Shown: positions 48,101 to 56,764 of the stretch, in pieces | Layout: each line of letters opens with the position of its first letter | Position numbering within the stretch: position 1 is the stretch's first letter | Assembly: GCA_018883365.1 (NCBI GenBank) | Contig: VEQF01000005.1 | Coordinates: 1-64,000, forward strand | Reading direction: 5' to 3' | Source of the DNA: Candidatus Nanopelagicaceae bacterium | GTDB lineage: Bacteria > Actinomycetota > Actinomycetes > Nanopelagicales > Nanopelagicaceae | Length of the DNA stretch: 64,000 bases | Program-made: the position numbers and the translations under genes | The notes under the pieces: generated by a model | What the model was told of the DNA's origin: nothing | Databases searched by the model: none | The model's input: the letters and a program-made list of their open reading frames with translations, nothing else

Positions 48101-49399
48101 ATGGATGAAATAGTTATCAGCGCCGGTGACACGGCCTGGGTATTAGCCAGCTCAGCACTTGTTTTGCTCATGACACCAGGTTTGGCCTTTTTTTATGGCG
48201 GAATGGTTCGAGCTAAGAGCGCTCTGAACATGATGATGATGTCGATGGTGGCATTAGGAGTGGTCAGCGTGCTTTGGGTAATTTACGGATATCAACTTAC
48301 CTTTGGATATGAAGCTAATTCGCAATGGTACGGAGCGTTTTCATTATCCGGTTTAGGTGATGTAGTAAATGAATTGGCAAATAATGGTGGCGTTTATCCG
48401 ATTCCATTATTAGTTTTTGCCGCATTCCAATTGATGTTTGCCGTAATTACTCCAGCTTTAATTTCTGGAGCGATTGCAGATCGCGCCAAATTTGTATCTT
48501 GGGGAATTTTTGTAGCTATTTGGGTAACAGTGGTTTATTTTCCAGTCGCGCACTGGGTATTTGCTTTCGGTAATAAAGAGGGAGATACCGTAACTGGAGC
48601 AGGCTTCCTCGCTGCAAGAGGAGTGCAGGATTTTGCCGGTGGAACCGCGGTACATATCAATGCCGGAGCAGCAGCACTGGCTCTTGCAATTGTTCTGGGA
48701 CGAAGAATCGGCTGGCAGAAGAGTCCGATGCGCCCACATTCATTGCCATTAGTTTTACTCGGCGCAGGTCTACTTTGGTTTGGATGGTTTGGATTTAATG
48801 CCGGTTCGGCACTCGGCGCTAATGCAACTGCCGGATTAGCATTTATTAACACCCAAGTTGCTGCAGCCGGTGCGTTGCTCGGCTGGATTCTTACAGAGAA
48901 GATACGTGATGGTCACCCAACAACACTTGGCGCAGCCTCTGGTGCGGTCGCGGGACTAGTCGCAATTACGCCGGCATGTGCATTTGTTGCTCCATGGGCA
49001 GCAGTGGTTATTGGTTTCATCGCGGGTGTTGTTTGCGCATTAGCTGTCGGATTGAAGTACAAACTTGGATACGACGATGCACTTGATGTTGTTGGAGTTC
49101 ACCTAGTTGGCGGAATCATTGGCAGTATCGCGATTGGATTCTTTGGTTCAAGTGCGGTCAATTCACTTGGCTTAAATGGATTGTTCTACGGGGGCGGAAC
49201 TGAGCTATTGGTAAAGCAAACCCTTGGAGTAGTTCTCGTTATGGCATATTCCTTTGTCGCAACACTGATCATCGGGTTTGCTATTGAAAAGACCATTGGC
49301 TTCAGAGTTGCTAATGAGGAAGAGCTAATTGGTGTTGATCAAACCGAGCACGCTGAAAGTGCTTACGAACTAGGTGGAATTCTTAAGGGAGGTCGTTAA
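48101..49399 (+). CDS. amt: Ammonium transporter
   Basis: Trimeric channel-like ammonium importer of the plasma membrane. It has 11 membrane helices, the Amt signatures FYGGMVRAKSALNMMMM near residue 30 and DFAGGTAVHINAG near residue 178, and a GVHLVGGIIGSIA segment with a pore His. It has 432 aa. The ATG has GGAGAG 6 nt upstream. glnK follows by 2 nt, and PII would block this channel when nitrogen is plentiful. Confidence 0.96.
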   Translation: MDEIVISAGDTAWVLASSALVLLMTPGLAFFYGGMVRAKSALNMMMMSMVALGVVSVLWVIYGYQLTFGYEANSQWYGAFSLSGLGDVVNELANNGGVYPIPLLVFAAFQLMFAVITPALISGAIADRAKFVSWGIFVAIWVTVVYFPVAHWVFAFGNKEGDTVTGAGFLAARGVQDFAGGTAVHINAGAAALALAIVLGRRIGWQKSPMRPHSLPLVLLGAGLLWFGWFGFNAGSALGANATAGLAFINTQVAAAGALLGWILTEKIRDGHPTTLGAASGAVAGLVAITPACAFVAPWAAVVIGFIAGVVCALAVGLKYKLGYDDALDVVGVHLVGGIIGSIAIGFFGSSAVNSLGLNGLFYGGGTELLVKQTLGVVLVMAYSFVATLIIGFAIEKTIGFRVANEEELIGVDQTEHAESAYELGGILKGGR

Positions 49400-49401
49400 T
49401 C

Positions 49402-49740
49402 ATGAAACTTATTACCGCAATTATAAAGCCAGGTAAGTTTGATGAGGTTAAATCAGCACTCCGCTCTGCCGGAGTAAAAGGAATGACCGTATCTGAAGTA
49501 TCTGGCGTTGGCAGACAGGGCGGACATGTTGAGGTCTATCGTGGCGCTGAGTTTCCAATTGATCTAATTCAAAAAGTTAGGCTGGAAATTCTCACCGAAG
49601 ATAAAGATGTTGATGCGATTATCAATTTGATTGTTAAGACAGCATCAACCGGCTCAATCGGAGATGGAAAAGTATGGACCACATCAGTTGATAACGTGGT
49701 GCGGGTAAGAACTGGCGAAACTGGGGAGACTGCAATCTAA
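49402..49740 (+). CDS. glnK: PII signalling protein GlnK/GlnB with Phe51 in the T-loop
   Basis: Trimeric nitrogen sensor binding ATP, ADP and 2-oxoglutarate that gates Amt. It has 112 aa. The T-loop reads GRQGGHVEVYRGAEF. Counting from the start, Tyr46 is kept but position 51, the Tyr that GlnD uridylylates or adenylylates, is Phe (codon TTT at 49552-49554). The C-terminal signature STGSIGDGKVW is intact, so ligand binding should be normal. The glnD gene that follows glnK in most Actinobacteria is absent; a strong terminator and ffh come next. Regulation by ligand alone is inferred. Confidence 0.95.
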   Translation: MKLITAIIKPGKFDEVKSALRSAGVKGMTVSEVSGVGRQGGHVEVYRGAEFPIDLIQKVRLEILTEDKDVDAIINLIVKTASTGSIGDGKVWTTSVDNVVRVRTGETGETAI

Positions 49741-49766
49741 ATCAGTTAAGCAACACAGCACCTTAA

Positions 49767-49804
49767 AAATGGGCGGGTTTTGAATACAAATCCGCCCATT
49801 TTTT
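49767..49804 (+). terminator. Rho-independent terminator after amt-glnK
   Basis: AAATGGGCGG and CCGCCCATTT form a 10-bp stem, ending in a T-run. It closes the amt-glnK unit. Confidence 0.9.
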
Positions 49805-49822
49805 ACATTTACTCTTTTTTAG

Positions 49823-49828
49823 TAGGCT
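49823..49828 (+). promoter_or_regulatory. -10 hexamer, leaderless ffh promoter
   Basis: TAGGCT ends 7 nt before the ffh ATG at 49836 and lies 19 nt past the glnK terminator. Confidence 0.55.
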
Positions 49829-49835
49829 TTCAACC

Positions 49836-51305
49836 ATGTTCGAATCCTTGAGTGGCAAGCTCTCAGGCATATTTGGGACGCTTCGAAGTAAGGGACGAAT
49901 CACCGAGTCAGATATTGATTCAACCGTCCAGGAATTACGAACCGCATTGTTGGATGCCGATGTTGCCCTATCTGTAGTCGATGCTTTTCTCGAGCGGGTT
50001 AAAGATAAGTCGCTCGCAGCACTCCCAAATTTGAAGCAGAGCACTAATCAATCACAAGAGATTTACAACATCATCAACCAAGAGCTGGTTGCGATTCTTG
50101 GCGGCGCTGCTCGCCGAATTCGTTTTGCGAAAAATCCACCGACAGTAATCATGCTGGCCGGCTTGCAGGGATCAGGAAAAACCACCTTAGCCGGAAAGCT
50201 AGCGGCATTTTTAAAGGCGGATGGAAATACGCCACTTTTGGTAGCCGCTGATCTCCAGAGACCAAATGCGGTAACTCAATTAACCGTTCTTGCTGATTCG
50301 CTAAAGATTCCAGTCTTTGCTCCTGAACCAGGAAATGGTGTCGGCGATCCAGTAAAAGTTGCTAAAGATGCTTTGAAATTTGCAAATGAAAAACTTTATA
50401 ACCTAGTGATTATTGATACCGCTGGTCGTCTTGGCCTAGATGAAGAACTCATGCAACAGGCCAAGGACATCAAAGCCGCGGTTAATCCAGATGAAACACT
50501 TTTTGTCGTAGATTCCATGATTGGACAAGATGCGGTTCGCACTGCGAATGCTTTCCAAGATGGCGTTGGATTTGATGGAGTTGTTTTAACCAAACTTGAT
50601 GGTGATGCAAAAGGTGGCGCGGCGCTGTCAATTGCCGAAGTAACAGGAAAGCCAATTCTCTTTGTTTCAAATGGTGAAAAACTTTCAGATTTTGATTATT
50701 TCTATCCCGATCGCATGGCCTCTCGAATCTTGGGAATGGGTGATATCCAAACCCTTGCTGAGCAAGCCAAGAAAGCGATGGATGGCGCCAGCGCAAAGCG
50801 ATTAGAAGAGAAGTTCATTGCAGGAGAAGAGTTCACTCTTGAGGATTTCTTGGAGCAGTTGCAGGCGATGAAAAAAATGGGATCTATGACAAAGCTGCTT
50901 GGAATGTTGCCTGGCGCGAACAATGCGGCCATGAAAAAACAGATTGATTCGCTGGATGACAAAGAGTTGGTAAGGACTCAGGCCATTGTTCAATCAATGA
51001 CCCCAGAGGAGCGACGTAATCCAAAAGTATTAAATGGTTCGCGGCGCGCGCGTATTGCGAAAGGAAGTGGGCGAAGCGTTACCGAGGTTAATTCCTTAGT
51101 TGATCGCTTTGCGGCAGCTGCAAAAATGATGAAGCAAATGAGATCTGGCGGTGGAATGCCTGCTGGTTTGGCAGCGGGATTGCCAAAGGGGATGGGGATG
51201 CCAGCTGGATTACCATCTGGAATCTCGGGCAAAGCGACCACCCCGAAGAAGAAATCCCGCTCAGGAAACCCCGCTAAACGTGCTGCCGAAGAGGGCCGTT
51301 CTTAA
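49836..51305 (+). CDS. ffh: Signal recognition particle protein Ffh
   Basis: SRP54 GTPase that binds signal sequences and 4.5S RNA. The NG domain has GLQGSGKTTLAGKLA near residue 108, DTAGR and TKLDGD. The M-domain includes MKKMGSMTKLLGMLPG and the SRP RNA-binding part RRARIAKGSG. The tail is rich in Gly, Met and Pro. It has 489 aa. It is transcribed alone from a leaderless promoter. Confidence 0.96.
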   Translation: MFESLSGKLSGIFGTLRSKGRITESDIDSTVQELRTALLDADVALSVVDAFLERVKDKSLAALPNLKQSTNQSQEIYNIINQELVAILGGAARRIRFAKNPPTVIMLAGLQGSGKTTLAGKLAAFLKADGNTPLLVAADLQRPNAVTQLTVLADSLKIPVFAPEPGNGVGDPVKVAKDALKFANEKLYNLVIIDTAGRLGLDEELMQQAKDIKAAVNPDETLFVVDSMIGQDAVRTANAFQDGVGFDGVVLTKLDGDAKGGAALSIAEVTGKPILFVSNGEKLSDFDYFYPDRMASRILGMGDIQTLAEQAKKAMDGASAKRLEEKFIAGEEFTLEDFLEQLQAMKKMGSMTKLLGMLPGANNAAMKKQIDSLDDKELVRTQAIVQSMTPEERRNPKVLNGSRRARIAKGSGRSVTEVNSLVDRFAAAAKMMKQMRSGGGMPAGLAAGLPKGMGMPAGLPSGISGKATTPKKKSRSGNPAKRAAEEGRS

Positions 51306-51464
51306 GAATTGGGCATATTCCGGCCAGCATGGCAATATTGGCCACCTGTTCAAGAGCCCTCTACCTCTTGACCGGCAACCATTAACCAGAATTGATGTTT
51401 TCACCTGGCATCCCACTCAGGTTTGAATCCATTGTTCGATCGAATATGCAAGGAGAACGCCTTC

Positions 51465-52019
51465 GTGGCCGTAAAGATTAGATTGGTACGTCTCGGAAAA
51501 ATCCGCACACCTCATTACCGAATTGTTGTCGCAGATTCACGTAAAGCCCGTAACGGATTGAAGATTGAAGAGATTGGTCGCTATTCACCAGCGTCAGAGC
51601 CTTCATTGATCCAAGTTAATTCAGAGCGCGCACAACACTGGTTGAAGAGTGGCGCACAGCCAACTGAGGCAGTAGAGGCTATTTTGAAAGTAACTGGCGA
51701 TTGGCAGAAGTTCAAAGGAATCGCTGGAGCAGAGGGAACACTCAAGACTCTTCCAGTTCGCGCTGACAAGCGTGCAGCTTATGAAGCAGCGGTAAAGGTT
51801 GCGATGAATGAGCCTAAGGATGGCGCAACAACAATGAAGAAGCGCGCTGCGGAAAAGTTGGCTGCGAAATCAGAGCCAGCCGCTGAAGCGATAACTGAAA
51901 CTGCAGCCACACAAGATGCAGTTGTTGAGGCGGCACCAGTAGAGACTTCAGAAGAGGTTGTAGCTGAGGTAGTTGCTGAGGCAACTCCAGAAGCGACTCC
52001 AGAAGCTTCAGCTGAGTAA
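51465..52019 (+). CDS. rpsP: 30S ribosomal protein S16 with C-terminal extension
   Basis: Small-subunit assembly protein. The S16 core is residues 1-85 (AVKIRLVRLGKIRTPHYRIVVADSR). It is followed by an actinobacterial extension of about 100 residues, first Lys-rich, then Ala/Glu/Thr-rich (ending TPEATPEASAE), giving 184 aa. The GTG at 51465 has AAGGAG 9 nt upstream; a longer in-frame ATG at 51423 lacks homology. The 159-nt leader holds no gene that I could find. Confidence 0.95.
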   Translation: MAVKIRLVRLGKIRTPHYRIVVADSRKARNGLKIEEIGRYSPASEPSLIQVNSERAQHWLKSGAQPTEAVEAILKVTGDWQKFKGIAGAEGTLKTLPVRADKRAAYEAAVKVAMNEPKDGATTMKKRAAEKLAAKSEPAAEAITETAATQDAVVEAAPVETSEEVVAEVVAEATPEATPEASAE

Positions 52020-52027
52020 TTACTGTG

Positions 52028-52267
52028 ATGATTGACGAAGCGTTAGAACATCTCGTTAAGGGAATTGTTGATAACCCTGAAGAGGTAGTCATTTCAGAAA
52101 AAGAAGGTCGTCGTGGAACAACTCTCGAGGTGCGAGTTCACCCAGAGGACATCGGCAAGGTCATAGGTCGAAATGGTCGCACCGCTAAAGCGTTGCGCAC
52201 CGTGGTCTCGGCTTTAGCTGGACGCAGTGTTCGCGTTGATTTGATTGAGGCGGATGAAGCGCGTTAA
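52028..52267 (+). CDS. khpA: KH-domain RNA-binding protein KhpA
   Basis: Small RNA-binding protein with a single KH domain: VHPEDIGKVIGRNGRTAKALRTVV contains the GxxG loop. It has 79 aa from the ATG at 52028 (GTG at 52025 is possible). It lies between rpsP and rimM, the usual place for KhpA, which pairs with KhpB/Jag in Gram-positives. Confidence 0.93.
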   Translation: MIDEALEHLVKGIVDNPEEVVISEKEGRRGTTLEVRVHPEDIGKVIGRNGRTAKALRTVVSALAGRSVRVDLIEADEAR

Positions 52268-52296
52268 TCGCGCTTTGTCATCTTTCATATTTTGTA

Positions 52297-52797
52297 GTGC
52301 TACTCGTTGTCGGACGCATCGGTCGCGCACATGGAGTGCGCGGCGAAGCTACGATTGAAATTCGCACCGATAATCCCGATGCACGTTTTTTTATTGGTGC
52401 AAAACTTGAAACAGAGCCACAAGACAAGGGTCCACTTGTAATAAGAGACCTTAAAGTTCACAGTGGAACTTTGCTGCTCTCCTTTGAAGGCGTCAACGAT
52501 AGAACTGAAGTTGAAAAACTACGTAATGTTTTACTTCTTGCCGATGTCGATCCCAGTGAATCAAATGTCACCGAGGATGATTTTCACATCTCACAGATTA
52601 TTGATTGCAAAATCATTGATGAAAACGGCAAAGCGTGGGGAGTGGTTGTAGATGTTCTGCAACTTCCAGCTCAAGATACTTTGGTTGTAAAAACTGAAGA
52701 CCGAGAAGTTTTAGTACCTTTCGTAAGAGCATATGTGCCTGAAGTTGATATTGAAAGCAAAACGTTAACGGTAATTAATTTTGCAGGTTTGCTATGA
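52297..52797 (+). CDS. rimM: Ribosome maturation factor RimM
   Basis: Binds S19 and helps 30S head assembly. The N-terminal barrel has [16 protein letters not shown], and the PRC-barrel C-terminus contains [14 protein letters not shown]. It has 166 aa. The GTG start lacks a clear Shine-Dalgarno. It overlaps trmD by 4 nt. Confidence 0.95.
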   Translation: MLLVVGRIGRAHGVRGEATIEIRTDNPDARFFIGAKLETEPQDKGPLVIRDLKVHSGTLLLSFEGVNDRTEVEKLRNVLLLADVDPSESNVTEDDFHISQIIDCKIIDENGKAWGVVVDVLQLPAQDTLVVKTEDREVLVPFVRAYVPEVDIESKTLTVINFAGLL

Positions 52798-53492
52798 AGA
52801 TAACTGCGATTTCGATTTTCCCTGAATACTTCACCCCACTTGATCTTTCCTTAATTGGTAAAGCTCGAGAACAAGGATTGATTGATTTCAAGGCGATTAA
52901 TCTGCGTGACTTCACTTACGACAATCACCACACGGTCGATGACACACCGTATGGCGGCGGTGCAGGAATGGTTATGAAGCCAGAGCCATGGGGCGAAGCT
53001 ATTGATTCAGCATTGGCTGAAACTGATGCGCCAGTTGATCTGATTGTGCTAACCCCTGCGGGATCAAAATTCAATCAGAGAAAAGCTGAAACATTAGCCA
53101 GCGCTAAACACATCATCTTTGCATGTGGCCGTTATGAAGGAATTGATGCCCGCGTTGCTGATTTCTATCGCACTCAAAACCAGGTCCGAGTCCATGAAAT
53201 TTCAATCGGGGATTATGTTTTAAATGGTGGAGAAGTAGCGGCATTAGTAATCATTGAAGCGGTTACAAGATTATTGCCGGGGGTAATTGGAAACCCCGAT
53301 TCATTAGCTGAGGAGTCGCATAATGAACTCGGGGAGCTGGAATATCCAAGCTATACAAAGCCAGCGAATTGGCGCGGATTAGAAGTTCCTGAAATTTTGC
53401 TCTCGGGAAATCATGGGGCTATCGCAAAGTGGCGAAGAGAACAGGCATTAAGTCGTTCACAGCAAAATTCATCAATAGAACCACAGGATTAA
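52794..53492 (+). CDS. trmD: tRNA m1G37 methyltransferase
   Basis: SPOUT methyltransferase protecting against +1 frameshifting. It has [38 protein letters not shown] and the knot [16 protein letters not shown]. It has 232 aa. In most Actinobacteria rplS follows; here the next gene is the unrelated DUF4193 after 163 nt, so the block has been broken. Confidence 0.96.
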   Translation: MKITAISIFPEYFTPLDLSLIGKAREQGLIDFKAINLRDFTYDNHHTVDDTPYGGGAGMVMKPEPWGEAIDSALAETDAPVDLIVLTPAGSKFNQRKAETLASAKHIIFACGRYEGIDARVADFYRTQNQVRVHEISIGDYVLNGGEVAALVIIEAVTRLLPGVIGNPDSLAEESHNELGELEYPSYTKPANWRGLEVPEILLSGNHGAIAKWRREQALSRSQQNSSIEPQD

Positions 53493-53655
53493 CCCACTTT
53501 TTAAGCAAATACTCGGGGAATAATTGCGACACGCCGCGTGTTGGTCAGGACAGCAGAGCTGCTTTTGGGCATTATCCGCCCGTGCGCATAACACCGCATC
53601 ACTAAGGCACAACTAAAGGAATCGTCGGAAGAAATGGATAGGTGGTGAGAGATCA

Positions 53656-53949
53656 ATGGCAACAGATTACGACACGCCCCGAAAAACGGATGAAGAGTTA
53701 CATGAGGAATCCCTTGAGGAGTTAAAGGCTCGTCGAGCAGAGGCTCAGTCAGGTCAGGTTGATCTCGATGAAGAAGAAGCAGAGAACGTTGAACTACCTG
53801 GTGCCGATTTGTCTGGCGAAGAGTTGGCGGTACGAGTCGTTCCAAAACAGGAGAACGAATTCACCTGTTCAAAGTGTTTCTTGGTCCACCACATGACTCA
53901 GCTGGCAAAGGGCGAGGGCGCCAAAGCGGTTTGCAAAGACTGCATTTAG
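53656..53949 (+). CDS. DUF4193 family protein
   Basis: Actinobacteria-specific family of unknown function. It has 97 aa: an acidic, partly helical N-terminal two thirds (TPRKTDEELHEESLEELKAR) and a C-terminal zinc-type motif CSKCFLVHHMTQ...CKDC. Its pairing with DUF3093 and dut matches mycobacterial Rv2699c-Rv2698-Rv2697c. Its TAG stop shares bases with the TAA stop of the opposite-strand DUF3093 gene. Confidence 0.88.
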   Translation: MATDYDTPRKTDEELHEESLEELKARRAEAQSGQVDLDEEEAENVELPGADLSGEELAVRVVPKQENEFTCSKCFLVHHMTQLAKGEGAKAVCKDCI

Positions 53950-54395
53950 TTTTCTATAAGCGTTACAAAATTAGCGGGGTCTTTAACGCTTACTAACCAA
54001 TACGGTGTCGGGTCGCGAGAGTCATTTAGCTCAATCTTTACGCCACCTTTAACCCAAAATCTTAAAGCCATGTAAGAACTTGGATTTATTCCGGGGCCGC
54101 GAAGAAAGAGCATCTCTTTCTTGTCTAGCACTGAGATTTCCCCCAGGTATTTTCTTTCAATTCGCGCCCGGCCTACAAATAGTTCATCACCTTGAATCAT
54201 GATCTTTAGAGCGGTGAATTGGAAAAAAAAGATTGATAGAGCGATAGTCAGGGCGAATGCTGTTAACGCGGCGGTTTCGCCCAAGCTGGCCCAAACCGCA
54301 AGGACAATCGACAAATCAAAAAGCAAAACCAGTAGACTTAACCAATAAGGCCAATAAATGGTTTGCTTGTATCGATTGTTCTCAACTTTCTTCAC
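53946..54395 (-). CDS. DUF3093 family membrane protein
   Basis: A 149-aa protein with two N-terminal membrane helices (about residues 15-60) and a soluble C-terminal part (RIERKYLGEISVLDKKE, then NPSSYMALRFWVKGGV). Function is unknown. It is convergent with DUF4193 with a 4-nt overlap and divergent from the thioesterase gene. Confidence 0.86.
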   Translation of the reverse strand: MKKVENNRYKQTIYWPYWLSLLVLLFDLSIVLAVWASLGETAALTAFALTIALSIFFFQFTALKIMIQGDELFVGRARIERKYLGEISVLDKKEMLFLRGPGINPSSYMALRFWVKGGVKIELNDSRDPTPYWLVSVKDPANFVTLIEN

Positions 54396-54465
54396 TCCGA
54401 GAGAGTACCCGTCTGAACTAAAAATTAATTAGTTAGGGTTTTAGACTTACAAGATATGAAAGGGG

Positions 54466-54471
54466 TAGCCT
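54466..54471 (+). promoter_or_regulatory. -10 hexamer, leaderless thioesterase promoter
   Basis: TAGCCT ends 7 nt before the ATG at 54479. It would drive the thioesterase-dut-DUF3159 operon. Confidence 0.55.
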
Positions 54472-54478
54472 TACCCGC

Positions 54479-55057
54479 ATGTCGCGTGGCCTAAGTATTA
54501 ACCCTCCTGCAGGTGCAACAGTTCCACCTCGCCATCCCCAAGCTCCCGCTCCTGGATCATTACTAGGTTCGCATAATCCAGATTGTTATGGCTGCGGTGC
54601 ATCACATCCAGCCGGATTGCACCTGATTGCATATTCAGGTGAGGACATGACTATTAACGCTAAATTCACGGTAACCGAGGTTCATCAAGGGGCGCCAGGT
54701 TTAGCACATGGCGGATTGCTTTCATGTGCATTTGATGAGGCGCTAGGAAAATTGATGTGGTTAGTACGTCAACCAGCGGTCACCGGCAAATTAGAAACTT
54801 CTTTTTTGCTTCCAGTTCCGGTTGGTACCACTTTGTTTATTGAAGCTGAAATTGTTGGTCAAGAAGGTCGGAAGATTTATTGCAAAGCGGAAGGACGGTT
54901 GGGCTCCAAAGAGGGCGCGGTAGCTGTTGAAGCGGCGGCAATTTTCATAGTGGTTCCGATGGAGCACTTTGTTAGTAATGCACCTGAAGGCTTTAGAGAT
55001 ATTTTGGCTGGTCGAACTGATTTGTCGATTGATACTGAGTTTGAGATTAATCCGTGA
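54479..55057 (+). CDS. PaaI-type hotdog-fold thioesterase
   Basis: Acyl-CoA thioesterase-like protein with a hotdog fold: CYGCGASHPAGLHL near residue 36, then GAPGLAHGGLLSCAFDEALG, the PaaI helix, and a beta sheet with VEAEI-like strands. It has 192 aa. The substrate is unknown. It overlaps dut by 4 nt, so it is co-transcribed with dut and DUF3159. Confidence 0.85.
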   Translation: MSRGLSINPPAGATVPPRHPQAPAPGSLLGSHNPDCYGCGASHPAGLHLIAYSGEDMTINAKFTVTEVHQGAPGLAHGGLLSCAFDEALGKLMWLVRQPAVTGKLETSFLLPVPVGTTLFIEAEIVGQEGRKIYCKAEGRLGSKEGAVAVEAAAIFIVVPMEHFVSNAPEGFRDILAGRTDLSIDTEFEINP

Positions 55058-55488
55058 AAGTACTTCTCACCAAGCTTGATAAAGAGTTGCCAACTCCGGG
55101 TTATGCAAAACCTGGCGATGCCGGGATGGATGTTTACTCGCGAATTGATTGTGAAATAGCTCCTGGCGAGCGCGCGCTAATCCCAACCGGGATTGCAATT
55201 GCTATGCCAGAAGATTATGCAGCTTTTGCCCATCCGCGCTCCGGATTGGCCATCAAGTATGGAATCGGAATAGTGAACGCTCCAGGAACCATAGACGCGG
55301 GATATCGCGGTGAGCTTCAGATGATTTTAATTAACCATGATTTGAAAGAAACTTTTTCTATCAAGCGCGGAGATCGCATTGCCCAATTGGTCTTTCAAAA
55401 GGTAGAAAATGTCGAGTTGATTGAGGTCGAAGAGCTGCCAGGGTCGGGTCGTGGTACCGATGGATTTGGATCAACAGGGAGATCATGA
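55054..55488 (+). CDS. dut: dUTP diphosphatase
   Basis: Hydrolyses dUTP to keep uracil out of DNA. Motif 1 is PGDAGMDVYS, motif 2 is HPRSGLAIKYGI, motif 3 is PGTIDAGYRGEL, motif 4 is RGDRIAQLV, and motif 5 is GSGRGTDGFGSTG. It has 144 aa, a standard trimeric enzyme. The GTG start overlaps the thioesterase stop. Confidence 0.97.
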   Translation: MKVLLTKLDKELPTPGYAKPGDAGMDVYSRIDCEIAPGERALIPTGIAIAMPEDYAAFAHPRSGLAIKYGIGIVNAPGTIDAGYRGELQMILINHDLKETFSIKRGDRIAQLVFQKVENVELIEVEELPGSGRGTDGFGSTGRS

Positions 55489-56105
55489 GTCACGAAGCTG
55501 ACAAAGCAAAAATCGTAAACGCACTTGGCGGCACCAAAGGTTTAATTGATTCTGGATTACCAGCATTAGTTTTCTTAGTATCTTTTAACTTCACAAAAGA
55601 TGTTACCCAGTCTTCTTATTACGCTCTAGCTTTATCGCTAGTTTTGACGTTATTGCGATTGGTTAAGCGAGAGACGATTCAACATGCAATCTCCGGAGTA
55701 ATTGGGGTTGCGATATGCGCATGGCTCGCAAATCGTTCTGGTAAGGCGGAGGACTTTTATCTTCCGGGGCTTTGGACCAATGCTATTTACGGTGCGGCGT
55801 ATCTTGTCTCAATAATTGTTCGCTGGCCTGTTATCGGTTTGGTTATCGGACCACTTCTTGAAGAGAACTTACGTTGGCGAAAAGATCCGGCACGAACCAG
55901 GGTTTATATCAAGGCAACCTGGCTATGGGTGGCAATGTTTGCAATTAGGTTAATCGTGCAATATCCGCTTTATCTAAGCGGTAACGTGAATGCCCTAGGA
56001 ACCGCTCGTTTGATAATGGGTTATCCACTATTTATTGCAACAGCTTGGCTAACTTGGATCGTAATTAAGTCGGGACCGAAGCTGCAAGAAGATTTAAAAA
56101 GTTAA
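55485..56105 (+). CDS. DUF3159 family membrane protein
   Basis: An actinobacterial membrane protein of 206 aa with about five or six membrane segments. The N-terminal ALGGTKGLIDSGLPALVFL and the GPLLEENLRWRKDP segment are typical of the family. Function is unknown. It sits in the dut operon (ATGA overlap) and next to ceoC, as in mycobacteria. Its TAA stop overlaps the TAA of ceoC on the other strand. Confidence 0.87.
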   Translation: MSHEADKAKIVNALGGTKGLIDSGLPALVFLVSFNFTKDVTQSSYYALALSLVLTLLRLVKRETIQHAISGVIGVAICAWLANRSGKAEDFYLPGLWTNAIYGAAYLVSIIVRWPVIGLVIGPLLEENLRWRKDPARTRVYIKATWLWVAMFAIRLIVQYPLYLSGNVNALGTARLIMGYPLFIATAWLTWIVIKSGPKLQEDLKS

Positions 56106-56764
56106 GCCTTAGCTACAAAACAACCCTTTAATGAGTCCTCAGCTTTAGCTGAAGCAACAAAAATTAACTCATCGCCAGCGGCAAAAACATCATGCGCCGA
56201 AGGTGAAATCACATGACCATCACGAATAATTGCAGCCAATGATGCATCCTCTGGCAATTCAACTTCGGCTACGGTTTTACCGACGCAGAATGAATCATCG
56301 GGCAATGTGAGCTCTACCAAGTTGGCTTCACCGGCTTTTAGCGAGAAGAGTCTTACAACATCACCAACGGAAACCGCTTCTTCAACTAAGGCAGCGATTA
56401 TTCGCGGTGTTGATACTGCAACATCAACACCCCATGAAGAATCAAATAACCATTCATTTTTTGGATGATTTACTCTTGCTACAACCCGTGGCACTCCATA
56501 CTCAGTTTTCGCAAGCAAGGAAGCTACAAGATTAACCTTGTCATCTCCAGTTGCAGCAACCATGACCTGACAGGTGTCCAGCTTTGCCTTATCTAATGCA
56601 CTGATTTCACAGGCATCAGCTAGAAGCCATTCCGCAGATGGAACGCTCTCCATCTTGAGCGCTTTTGGATTCTTATCAATTAAGAGCACTTGATGGCCAT
56701 TGCCAATAAGTTCGCGGGCGATAGCGCGACCAGCATTTCCCGCACCTGCAATCGCAATCCTCAT
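56102..56764 (-). CDS. TrkA-type K+ uptake regulator (CeoC-like)
   Basis: Cytosolic regulatory subunit of K+ channels, with an N-terminal RCK NAD-binding domain (RIAIAGAGNAGRAIARELIG) and a C-terminal TrkA_C domain (GDVVRLFSLKAGEANLVELTL). It has 220 aa. It follows ceoB, with its ATG right after the ceoB stop. No TrkH/KtrB-type channel gene is present, so the partner must lie elsewhere. Confidence 0.9.
   Translation of the reverse strand: MRIAIAGAGNAGRAIARELIGNGHQVLLIDKNPKALKMESVPSAEWLLADACEISALDKAKLDTCQVMVAATGDDKVNLVASLLAKTEYGVPRVVARVNHPKNEWLFDSSWGVDVAVSTPRIIAALVEEAVSVGDVVRLFSLKAGEANLVELTLPDDSFCVGKTVAEVELPEDASLAAIIRDGHVISPSAHDVFAAGDELIFVASAKAEDSLKGCFVAKA

Noticed and set aside
51306-51464. 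Small gene or regulatory RNA in the ffh-rpsP gap
   Set aside because: Only weak inverted repeats (GCCA/TGGC) and no convincing frame or conserved leader; treated as the rpsP leader.
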